In this document: piece by piece, positions 15,733 to 22,642 of the stretch
How the letters are laid out: every line of letters begins with the position of its first letter
Numbering within the stretch: position 1 is the first letter of the stretch
Program-made: the position numbers and the translations under genes
Source of the DNA: JBLIRR01 sp049472395
Lineage (GTDB): Bacteria > SZUA-182 > DTGQ01 > JBLIRR01
Reading direction: 5' to 3'
DNA: 22,642 nucleotides
Assembly (NCBI GenBank): GCA_049472395.1
Contig: JBLIRR010000066.1
Coordinates: forward strand, 1-22,642
The notes under the pieces: generated by a model
The model's database searches: none
Told to the model about the DNA's origin: nothing
What the model saw: only the letters and a program-made list of their open reading frames with translations

Positions 15733-15756
15733 ACAAGATTAGAATTTTTGCTAAAA

Positions 15757-15785
15757 TTGTTGTATAAATGAATTAGTATTATAAT
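15757..15785 (+). promoter_or_regulatory. sigma70-type promoter of the ClpX-like gene
   Basis: TTGTTG (15757-15762) and TATAAT (15780-15785) are separated by exactly 17 bases. A transcript beginning near 15792 would leave about 11 bases before ATG 15803 and about 47 before ATG 15839, which supports the second as the true start. Confidence 0.65.
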
Positions 15786-15838
15786 AATAATAAAGATGAG
15801 GTATGAGAGAGGGAAGATGCACGATAGGATGGAATGTT

Positions 15839-17584
15839 ATGGAAAAAGATATTGACATCAAAGAAGTTCAGAAAGATATCAGTGACTATCTGACGAAGAA
15901 ATATGGGAGAAAGGTCCGCTTTGCCGGTTTTACCGCGTTCCCGGAAGTTAATGGGAAAAAATTTGATGAAAAGGGGAAAATTGAGCACATTGAGCCCTTA
16001 TCCATCAACTTTGACATGAAACCACAGGAGCTGAAATCTTATCTTGATGAATATATGGTAAAACAAGATGATGCCAAGGAGGTTCTGGCAACAAAAATTT
16101 GCACTCATTTTAATCGCATCAAGATGTTTGAATTGGGGGGCACAAATAATCAGCATGATACCATAGGAGATATCAAGAATAATATTATCATGATTGGTCC
16201 TACAGGTGTGGGCAAGACCTTCCTGATAAAGCTCATCGCAAAAAAGATTGGTGTGCCTTTTGTCAAAGGAGATGCGACTAAATTTAGTGAAACCGGATAT
16301 GTGGGAGGTGATGTTGAAGACCTTGTCCGTGACTTGGTGTATGAGGCGGACGGTAATATTGAGCTTGCGCAATACGGTATTATCTATTTGGATGAGGTCG
16401 ATAAAATTGCCTCTGCTTATAATATAATTGGCCATGATGTTTCCCGCACAGGCGTGCAACGAGCCCTTCTGAAACCAATGGAGGAGACAGAGGTAGAGCT
16501 TAAGGTGCCACATGATCCGGTCTCGCAAATGGAAGCTATTATGGAATTCCAGAGAACCGGCAAGAGGAAGAAAAAGAAAATAAATACAAGAAATATCCTT
16601 TTTGTTTTAAGCGGTGCATTCAATGGACTCGATGATATAGTGAAAAAAAGGCTCAACCAGCAGAATATGGGATTTGGTGCAAAGCTGAAATCGAATAAGG
16701 ACCAAATTGAATATATGAAAAAAGTGAAAGCCGAGGACCTTATAGAATATGGTTTTGAATCCGAATTCATAGGAAGATTGCCGGTGATAACTGTTTTCGA
16801 CCATTTAGAGGTCAATGACCTTTACAATATACTGCGCAATCCTAAAAGTCCAATCATAATCGGGAAAAAGAGGGACTTCAAAGCGTACAACATTGATTTA
16901 CAGTTTGAAGATAAGGCACTTCGCCTGATTGCAGAAAAAGCATACGAGGAAAGGACCGGAGCAAGGGGCCTTATCAGTGCTCTGGAGCGCATATTGATTA
17001 AATTTGAGCATGCCCTGCCTTCAACTAATATCCGCTATCTTTCAATCACATCAGCTATTATTGATGATCCGGTTGGTGAACTGAACAAACTTCTTAAAGA
17101 TCCGAAAAGTCCGAAAGGGAGAGCACTCTTTGAACGCTTACTTGCAAAAGAAGAGAAGGAATTAGAAAAATCATTGTCCAAAAAGAAAGCCGAATTTCAT
17201 AAACGTTATGGAATATACTTTTCTGATAGGCGAATAAAACTTATTACCAAACGAACAGTGGAGTTACGCTTAGATATAGATTCGGTAATTGAGGATGTGC
17301 TGAGTGTGTGCCGAGCAGTGCGGGATTTTGAGCAATCCTTTTTCAATCGCAATAAAATACAGTTGATCTTTACTGACGAGGCGATCGATCGCTTGGCAGA
17401 AATAGTGTGGGAAGATGGGGTAGCTCCGGGGGTTTTCCTAATCCAATCCTATCAGAATTACGAGCATGGATTGAAACTTATTTATGAAAAAATTGGGGAA
17501 CACAAATTTACCATTCCTCCTGAGGGAGTTGATGATCCTGAAAAGTACCTGAATCAGCTGATCCGCATGACTTATAAAAGTTAG
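15839..17584 (+). CDS. ClpX-like AAA+ ATPase without zinc finger, with C-terminal extension
   Basis: A 581-residue AAA+ unfoldase relative of ClpX. Visible are Walker A GPTGVGKT (120-127), the pore loop GYVG (153-156), Walker B IIYLDEVD (181-188), the box-VII arginine in EFIGRLPV and sensor 2 TGARGL (373-378). The loop NMGFGA (277-279 for MGF) stands where ClpX has the ClpP-docking IGF. The ClpX N-terminal zinc-binding domain is missing and a different 50-residue leader takes its place. From about 440 a charged helical stretch leads to a C-terminal region (FTDEAIDRLAEIVWEDGVAP) that looks like a second copy of the small AAA subdomain. It may deliver substrates to ClpP or work alone. ATG 15839 (AGGA upstream, 47-base leader) is preferred to ATG 15803, which has poor spacing. 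Confidence 0.85.
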   Translation: MEKDIDIKEVQKDISDYLTKKYGRKVRFAGFTAFPEVNGKKFDEKGKIEHIEPLSINFDMKPQELKSYLDEYMVKQDDAKEVLATKICTHFNRIKMFELGGTNNQHDTIGDIKNNIIMIGPTGVGKTFLIKLIAKKIGVPFVKGDATKFSETGYVGGDVEDLVRDLVYEADGNIELAQYGIIYLDEVDKIASAYNIIGHDVSRTGVQRALLKPMEETEVELKVPHDPVSQMEAIMEFQRTGKRKKKKINTRNILFVLSGAFNGLDDIVKKRLNQQNMGFGAKLKSNKDQIEYMKKVKAEDLIEYGFESEFIGRLPVITVFDHLEVNDLYNILRNPKSPIIIGKKRDFKAYNIDLQFEDKALRLIAEKAYEERTGARGLISALERILIKFEHALPSTNIRYLSITSAIIDDPVGELNKLLKDPKSPKGRALFERLLAKEEKELEKSLSKKKAEFHKRYGIYFSDRRIKLITKRTVELRLDIDSVIEDVLSVCRAVRDFEQSFFNRNKIQLIFTDEAIDRLAEIVWEDGVAPGVFLIQSYQNYEHGLKLIYEKIGEHKFTIPPEGVDDPEKYLNQLIRMTYKS

Positions 17585-17636
17585 CGAAGCTTCACCTCAA
17601 ACCCTAAAGATTAGAGACTTTTTCTACAGAGCTTCA

Positions 17637-17673
17637 CGATGCTGGTTACTGGATACTCTTTCATCCAGCATCG
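17637..17673. repeat. hairpin between convergent genes
   Basis: CGATGCTGG (17637-17645) and CCAGCATCG (17665-17673) pair perfectly over 9 bp. An alternative inner pairing, CTGGAT with ATCCAG, competes with it. No U-run follows on either strand, so it is not a standard terminator. A second hairpin, GCCGTA/TACGGC, lies at 17709-17725, about 20 bases past the stop of the minus-strand lipoprotein gene, also without a U-run. The 160-base gap holds no credible gene. Confidence 0.6.
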
Positions 17674-17744
17674 GTTGCCCAAAAACTTGATTTATTTGTT
17701 AAGTTTTTGCCGTATAAAGTACGGCGATTTAACCGCCTATTCTA

Positions 17745-20700
17745 TTAAAAAGGAAAAACACGTTCTATATTCATACCCGAATTCCCAGGTGCTTGAGGAG
17801 GCTGCGTGCCGCCTGAAGTAAAACTTATAGTAAGCTTGTCCCCTGATCCAAAATAATCCCCAATCGTATAAGGATCATTTGTCGCTGCATTTGAAGGATC
17901 TCGAAAGGTTAAATAATGCATATAACAATCAGGGTATTCAAGATCAAGAAGTGTATAAGTCGTATCCTTTTCCGCCACATAATGCTTCACAACAAAGGTA
18001 GATCCCTGAACAGGAGGATTCCCATTTCTATCCTCAAGATACAAAGCGATCGCATAATAATCCTCTCCATAGTCTTGGAAGTCCCAATGCAGCTCAACCC
18101 AGTCAGTGAAGAGAATAGGCATTCTGGCCATAATTAAATTGGTAAATCCTGTTTTACTCTCCTGCCATGTCAGGGTAGCGGGAACATTCGCCCTATATAG
18201 GTTTATCCCTTCGCCACCAATATAGATCGTGCCCGGATTACTCGGATTATCAAACGCAATAGCATGCTGCGCAAAAAGCGTGGTGTCATCCGGAGGATCG
18301 TATTGTGGTAGTCCGCTGTTCGCCTCTTGCCAAGGGTTCGTATCCATTGCTCCGGCAACTGTAAGGCCATGCACATACAGATTCCCAACCGCATGTGGCT
18401 CAAATTCCCCCCAGAAGTAAGTAATGGCATATAATTTATCATTCACATCATCCACGAGAAGGTCCTTGATATGAGCCCCGGGATCTCTTGTTGTAATAAA
18501 GCTAAAGGAGTCACCCACTGCAAAGTCTATATGTCCATCGTATATAGTAAAGGAGATAGAACCACTTGAAGAGGTATACGTATTTCCTGTTGTCGCATTA
18601 TTACTTTGAACGCCGGAAAGAGTTCCCGCTACACTGAATGTACCACTCCCAACATAGGTGACAACCCATTTCTCCGAGCGGACATTTGGGTCTACCGTTA
18701 CGTCACTTATGGTACCCGTTCCGACATTTCCTTGACCAGGCTGCGGTATACTTGCGCTGAGACCTCTGCCCATACCGTCTGCATATGGTGTCCATGTTTG
18801 GCCACTGTCCTCACTGCTCCATACTCCCGCATCCTCCGTGCCGACATAGAGTGTGTCAGTGTCACCACCATCAGACGAGGGGTGCAATTCAATGGTTCTT
18901 ATACTATTTCCGGTAAAGGTGCTCACCTTTGTCCAGATCCTTCCGCCAGCGTTTGTCCCTGAGCTTTTGTAAAGCCCGGTCGCTGTTCCAGCATAAAGCA
19001 CGGCCTCTTCTCCATGTTTATTTCCTGGTACTCTCACTATATCACGTACTATCTTGCCGTAGCCAAGACCACTTTCTGTCACTGCAAACTGAAAAGAATC
19101 TCCTGACTTAAACTCATCGCCACTCGCATCAATAGAAAATCCAACTTCCATATTATCAGACTCATAATAGCAATCCGTTTCCGCGCGAGAAATCTGAAGA
19201 CCGGAAACAGATCCGCTCACTCCCCAGTTGCCGATATTATAGGTTTCAAAGGTCCAATAGTCTCCGTTCCCGAAGAAATTATTCTCTCCTGCGGTAATTT
19301 CAAACGTAATATGCGCATCAGGATCAAAATATGGTATACCCGTTCTTGCCGAATCAAACGTACCGGTATCAGAGGTCACGTTCCACGCGTCCGCAGATGT
19401 ATCGAATATAAAATAATCTCCTAATAAAAATGTGCTTCCTGCATTTTTTCTTATTCCGAATGATACTTCACCATCAGTTGATGTATAGGATGTTACGCCC
19501 ACATAATCAGCATGAAAACCGGATATACTCCCCAATACACTGAAAGTGTCAGTGCTTGCGTCCGTGCAGGTAATGGTCCATGTTTCCGATAGTGTATTGG
19601 CCGAGACAGTACTTACGCGCAAAGTCCCTCTGGTCAAAGCGTCACTCGTCCCGTCCGTCACAGGCCCAAAGCCTCCGGCATAGGTAATTCTCCATGTCGC
19701 ATTATCGACATTACGATCTACATTTGTTATCTCAATTGTTCCATCAGCATTACTATTTGAAGCAGTCGTATCAAGATTTCTTAAATTCAAATAATCTCCT
19801 TCGACAATACTGTATGTGAGCGTCCAAACCTCAGTCTTTGATGTAGCAGAGAGCGTGGGCTTGGTTATTACACCATCGCCTTCATTGGTTGGATCAGTAT
19901 AGTAGCCTCCGGGACTTTCAACGGTATCTCCGGTCGGATCTACAATACCACCCCATTGAAAATTTTCTCCATCATCCGCATAAAGAGCCCCTAAACCATC
20001 AGTTCCTATCCATATATAGGGATAGTCGGCGGCAGTATCATCTCCATCACAGAGGATAGATAACACAGCTCCGTCAAGACTAAGATGGCGATAATAATAA
20101 TCATATTTCTGAATAGAACGTGTTCTGGAAAGATTCAATATACCAAAACATTCCTCAATATTGTCGCTATTCCAATTCATTCCCCCATCAAGACTGCGAA
20201 ATATCTTCCCTTCTCCCAGATAACCAGTGGCTGCATACACAGTATTATGATAATCCGGATCTACCACAACCTCATTCACATAAGGATCTATCCAATTTTG
20301 GCCCTGGTTGAGCTCATCGGAAGATCGGCTGATATTATTCCAGGATAATCCACCATCTATAGATTTATAGACACCGCCCCCATTTGTGGCGGCATAAATA
20401 ATATGATTATTCGGATATGGTGTGACTGCAATTGAGGAAACACGTGTTGTCCTTCCGCCATTAATAGCCTCGGCCGTCACAGAGACAAATCCTTGCAAAG
20501 GAGTGGGACGGGAAGTAAAGAGTGTGCTTGAAGTAACACCTCCAACAGTTGAGGCGCTCCCTGGGGAAATGAAACCGCCCGTATTATATGTTTTAAATGA
20601 AATCGCAGTATCATCCGGAATGGCGTTGCCATAAATGTCGCTGAGGCTTACACTAATTGGATTTTCAATAAAGTTATACGCTAATCCTGCTATATTCCGA

Positions 20701-21944
20701 AATGCGGGTGAAATGGTAAATCCTTCACCAACAGGGGGACCGGCGCTGATAGAAATTTCGCTGCTTATAATGTTAACTCTGCTGTCATTGTAATAGGTGG
20801 CTTTAATACTTACAGGGCCAGATTTATAACCGCTCCTTAAAATTGTTGTCACCAACCCATTCTCCGTCCTTGACGTAGATGGGATAAGTATCTCTCCTCC
20901 ATTTGGTCCGCTTATTAATGTGAAGTCAATGCGGTATCCATCAGCAACCGAATTACCGCGTATGTCTGAGACTTTAAAAGTAACCATTGAGGTGGCCTCT
21001 CCCCCGGTGCCTTTGACATTGATTGCCGAAGGATAAGGATAATCCTCTTCCATTTTAATGTCTCCTGGAGGAGGCTGAAGCACTATAGTTGCTGAACCCT
21101 CGATCACATCGCCGGCTGATGTGGTCCACGCGGCTGTGATCTCAACTTCTCCCGCTTTTGTTAAGGCATTAAAAATAATTTGAGCCTCACTATCAGAGGA
21201 CACCGTATTCCCCGTAACTGTCCCGTTAGGAGTGGTTAAATATCCGAAACTATCATCACTCACAGAAAAAACAACCGACTCATTATCAGCAACCGCACTG
21301 CCATCTGCCATGGTTAAGGTAGCCACAATATCTGCTGTTTCATCTCCGGTACAAAGCAAAGAATTGGGGATAATAGATAAACTGACCCCTCCCAGCTTAT
21401 ATTCAACTTTAATCTTGGCTGTTTTGCCGCCGCACATAACAAGTATAGTAGCTGTTCCAACGGTTGTGCTGCTCGTTAATTCAGCTTCCGCAATCCCATC
21501 TATTGTTGTACGGGTAACAGATGAGTTCCCTCCGAAGCTCCCGCCACCCTCACTAATTGTGAACTGGACAGATACTGTGCCGTTTGGGGGACTTCCTCCG
21601 CCGACAATGCTGACATCAGCTGTAATAGTTGAGGTAGAGGCGCCGTCAGCAGGTAAAGATGGAGGATCAGCCTCCAAAGCAATACCGGCAATTTGAAATA
21701 CTTCTCCTGAATCCTGATCTGTTATGTCTGTGTCCTCAACCGTGTCTGTTGTATCCGTTGTCCCCGTGTCTGTTGTATCCGTTGTATCCGTTGTATCTGT
21801 TGTATCTGTTGTACCCGTTGTCCCCGTGTCGCTTGTGGTCGTGGTTTCGGAACCAGTTGAGCTACTATTTTTTGAACATCCTAGAAAAGAAAAAAGGAAC
21901 ATAGTTACTACGACTATTGCTACTATACTTTTCAATACTCTCAT
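17745..21944 (-). CDS. large lipoprotein with Ig-like domains and Asp-box propeller
   Basis: A 1399-residue protein whose signal peptide ends FLGC (Cys23), so a lipoprotein. Residues about 35-75 are a Thr/Asp-rich spacer. Four Ig-like domains of the invasin (Big_1) kind follow at about 87-183, 184-290, 300-402 and 407-507. From about 511 come Asp-box (BNR) repeats, S-x-D-x-G-x-x-W: SIDGGLSW, SLDGGMNW and, much later, SEDSGQTW. Between and after them are several units with W-x-x-T, FSV-x-G-x-x-SG, YTS-x-x-G and GD-x-F-x-F, at about 690-960 and 1075-1150. Asp-box propellers occur in sialidases and sortilin-like proteins, but no sialidase catalytic set is visible. ATG 21944 has a strong ribosome binding site, AGGAGGG, nine bases ahead. 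It probably acts as a surface or extracellular binding protein. Confidence 0.88.
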   Translation of the reverse strand: MRVLKSIVAIVVVTMFLFSFLGCSKNSSSTGSETTTTSDTGTTGTTDTTDTTDTTDTTDTGTTDTTDTVEDTDITDQDSGEVFQIAGIALEADPPSLPADGASTSTITADVSIVGGGSPPNGTVSVQFTISEGGGSFGGNSSVTRTTIDGIAEAELTSSTTVGTATILVMCGGKTAKIKVEYKLGGVSLSIIPNSLLCTGDETADIVATLTMADGSAVADNESVVFSVSDDSFGYLTTPNGTVTGNTVSSDSEAQIIFNALTKAGEVEITAAWTTSAGDVIEGSATIVLQPPPGDIKMEEDYPYPSAINVKGTGGEATSMVTFKVSDIRGNSVADGYRIDFTLISGPNGGEILIPSTSRTENGLVTTILRSGYKSGPVSIKATYYNDSRVNIISSEISISAGPPVGEGFTISPAFRNIAGLAYNFIENPISVSLSDIYGNAIPDDTAISFKTYNTGGFISPGSASTVGGVTSSTLFTSRPTPLQGFVSVTAEAINGGRTTRVSSIAVTPYPNNHIIYAATNGGGVYKSIDGGLSWNNISRSSDELNQGQNWIDPYVNEVVVDPDYHNTVYAATGYLGEGKIFRSLDGGMNWNSDNIEECFGILNLSRTRSIQKYDYYYRHLSLDGAVLSILCDGDDTAADYPYIWIGTDGLGALYADDGENFQWGGIVDPTGDTVESPGGYYTDPTNEGDGVITKPTLSATSKTEVWTLTYSIVEGDYLNLRNLDTTASNSNADGTIEITNVDRNVDNATWRITYAGGFGPVTDGTSDALTRGTLRVSTVSANTLSETWTITCTDASTDTFSVLGSISGFHADYVGVTSYTSTDGEVSFGIRKNAGSTFLLGDYFIFDTSADAWNVTSDTGTFDSARTGIPYFDPDAHITFEITAGENNFFGNGDYWTFETYNIGNWGVSGSVSGLQISRAETDCYYESDNMEVGFSIDASGDEFKSGDSFQFAVTESGLGYGKIVRDIVRVPGNKHGEEAVLYAGTATGLYKSSGTNAGGRIWTKVSTFTGNSIRTIELHPSSDGGDTDTLYVGTEDAGVWSSEDSGQTWTPYADGMGRGLSASIPQPGQGNVGTGTISDVTVDPNVRSEKWVVTYVGSGTFSVAGTLSGVQSNNATTGNTYTSSSGSISFTIYDGHIDFAVGDSFSFITTRDPGAHIKDLLVDDVNDKLYAITYFWGEFEPHAVGNLYVHGLTVAGAMDTNPWQEANSGLPQYDPPDDTTLFAQHAIAFDNPSNPGTIYIGGEGINLYRANVPATLTWQESKTGFTNLIMARMPILFTDWVELHWDFQDYGEDYYAIALYLEDRNGNPPVQGSTFVVKHYVAEKDTTYTLLDLEYPDCYMHYLTFRDPSNAATNDPYTIGDYFGSGDKLTISFTSGGTQPPQAPGNSGMNIERVFPF
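21722..21840 (-). repeat. 9-bp minisatellite coding a Thr/Asp linker
   Basis: On the minus strand, units of GATACAACG with variants encode (D-T-T)n and related G-T-T steps just after the lipoprotein anchor. The near-identical units make the length of the spacer likely to vary between strains by slippage in multiples of three codons, without loss of frame. Confidence 0.85.
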
Positions 21945-22076
21945 TATCCCATACCCTCCTATTCATATATTTTAAAATTCCCCAATTTTGTATTCTCTTC
22001 GGATATAAATTAATTATAATCGGAATTTTTCCAAATAATTTAATAAGTATATTAAAATTTTTAACAGTAAATCAAT

Positions 22077-22105
22077 TGATAATCTGAGTTATAAGAGGAT
22101 TATCA
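22077..22105 (-). other. hairpin after the glycosyltransferase remnant
   Basis: TGATAATC (22077-22084) and GATTATCA (22098-22105) form an 8-bp stem directly after the minus-strand stop at 22106-22108. There is no good U-run, so termination is only possible. The rest of 21945-22105 is AT-rich and should contain the promoter of the minus-strand lipoprotein gene, which I cannot pin down. Confidence 0.4.
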
Positions 22106-22519
22106 TTATATGTTTTCCACTTTTTTTTCTCTTTTTCCTTCAATTAGGGAAAAAGCTAAAATAAAATATCGACATTTCCTCTTCCCTTCTGCTTCGGCAA
22201 TGATATGGTATGGTTCGGATCAGGCTGTGGACAACTTACTGATATCCGATTCGTTGATAATCAATGAGGCAGATCGGGTCAAGGATTTTGCTAACTCTAT
22301 GTCGATTTCCTGAATATTGCGGTTGGTGTAGAAAAGGATATTATGGGTTGGTTTTACTGCGTAAAAAGGCCCTGGTGCCTCGCCAAGGGTTTTGCCGATG
22401 GATAGACCAGCCTGTTTTCTGACCGTATAATATGCATTTCCCCGTGGGAGAATAAGATAATTTAACGTTAATTGGTAAGAGATCAACAGAACAGCGATAT
22501 TGATTAAAGCATGTCTTTT
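22106..22519 (-). pseudogene. C-terminal remnant of a membrane glycosyltransferase (PMT/ArnT-like)
   Basis: On the minus strand the frame opens after TGA (22520-22522). It reads ALINIAVLLISYQLTLNYLI, then GNAYYTVRKQAG, GPFYAVKPTHNILFYTNRNI and SASLIINESDISKLSTA. It meets TGA at 22220-22222 and continues in the same frame SEPYHIIAEAEGKRKCRYFI to TAA at 22106-22108. A last membrane helix followed by a small domain with 'ILFYTNR' and a final 'HIIAE' strand resembles the C-terminus of dolichyl-phosphate-mannose/ArnT-type glycosyltransferases, which move sugars from lipid carriers. The catalytic N-terminal membrane part is missing and the only in-frame starts are non-ATG. The gene is thus truncated and interrupted. 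The family call is from pattern memory; a different membrane protein is possible. In 22520-22642 I see nothing. Confidence 0.5.
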
Positions 22520-22642
22520 TCAACCATGCACTTTTTGAGTACTCACCACATACCCTTGAATTGATCTCTCACCGTATTATGATTCTTATTATGGTCGAAA
22601 ACTTTTTATTTCAAGTTCTTTTATTATTTTATAATGCTTATT

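Noticed and set aside
15998..16528. 176-residue minus-strand open frame
   Set aside because: It is fully antisense to conserved AAA+ motifs of the ClpX-like gene and has no protein-like features of its own.
17709..17725. GCCGTA/TACGGC hairpin as terminator of the minus-strand lipoprotein gene
   Set aside because: On the minus strand the hairpin is followed by A residues, not a U-run, so it does not fit an intrinsic terminator.
17639..17821. 60-residue plus-strand open frame between the convergent genes
   Set aside because: It covers two hairpins and runs into the end of the minus-strand lipoprotein gene; no ribosome binding site or recognisable domain.
21232..21696. 154-residue plus-strand open frame
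   Set aside because: It is the antisense of the Ig-like domains of the minus-strand lipoprotein, with the Pro/Val-rich bias expected of such a shadow.
21724..21975. Plus-strand open frame of Val/Ser repeats
   Set aside because: It is the reverse reading of the Thr/Asp minisatellite in the lipoprotein gene and has no start signal.
1..22642. tRNA, rRNA, riboswitch or phage-type genes
   Set aside because: I looked for CCA-ending cloverleafs, rRNA-like conserved stretches and structural or integrase genes on both strands and saw none I could support by eye.

Overview
The window looks like chromosomal DNA of an uncultured Gram-negative bacterium. Two very large proteins carry lipoprotein signal peptides, and one gene encodes a GspC-like inner-membrane subunit of a type II secretion system. 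Composition is AT-rich overall and uneven between genes. The ClpX-like ATPase and the PKD/propeller lipoprotein resemble proteins I associate with Desulfobacterota, Nitrospirota, Omnitrophota and similar lineages. There is no rRNA or other phylogenetic marker here, so the lineage is only a weak inference.

Left part (1-6700) is an accessory region. It holds short plus-strand genes: the end of hicB with hicA, two small hypothetical proteins, a membrane-anchored hypothetical protein, a PIN-domain toxin with its small partner, and a two-TM protein. Several are followed or preceded by imperfect palindromes that look like worn integron attC sites. Three of these share the 3' half-site GCGATTTCWGCAAGTGAG or close variants. 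One palindrome abuts the remains of a group II intron, whose ribozyme 5' part and reverse-transcriptase fragment are separated by a fragment of a GNAT acetyltransferase. A minus-strand gspC-like gene, a 103-bp MITE-like inverted repeat and a 21-bp-period direct repeat lie among the cassettes. No integrase is visible, so a degenerate cassette array is an inference from the sites, the gene sizes and the common gene orientation.

Middle part (6700-17600) is a stable plus-strand block. It has an Nfu-type Fe-S scaffold protein with a clear sigma70 promoter, then a 2816-residue lipoprotein, then a ClpX-like AAA+ ATPase with its own promoter. The lipoprotein has six Ig/PKD modules of exactly 224 residues and two sets of seven 47-residue repeats, most likely two seven-bladed beta-propellers.

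Right part (17745-22642) is minus strand. A 1399-residue lipoprotein has a Thr/Asp-rich linker, four Ig-like domains and an Asp-box (BNR) propeller region interrupted by other beta-rich repeats. Upstream of it lies the C-terminal remnant of what looks like a membrane glycosyltransferase, broken by a stop codon. The two giant lipoproteins probably act at the cell surface; how they relate to the ATPase between them is unknown.
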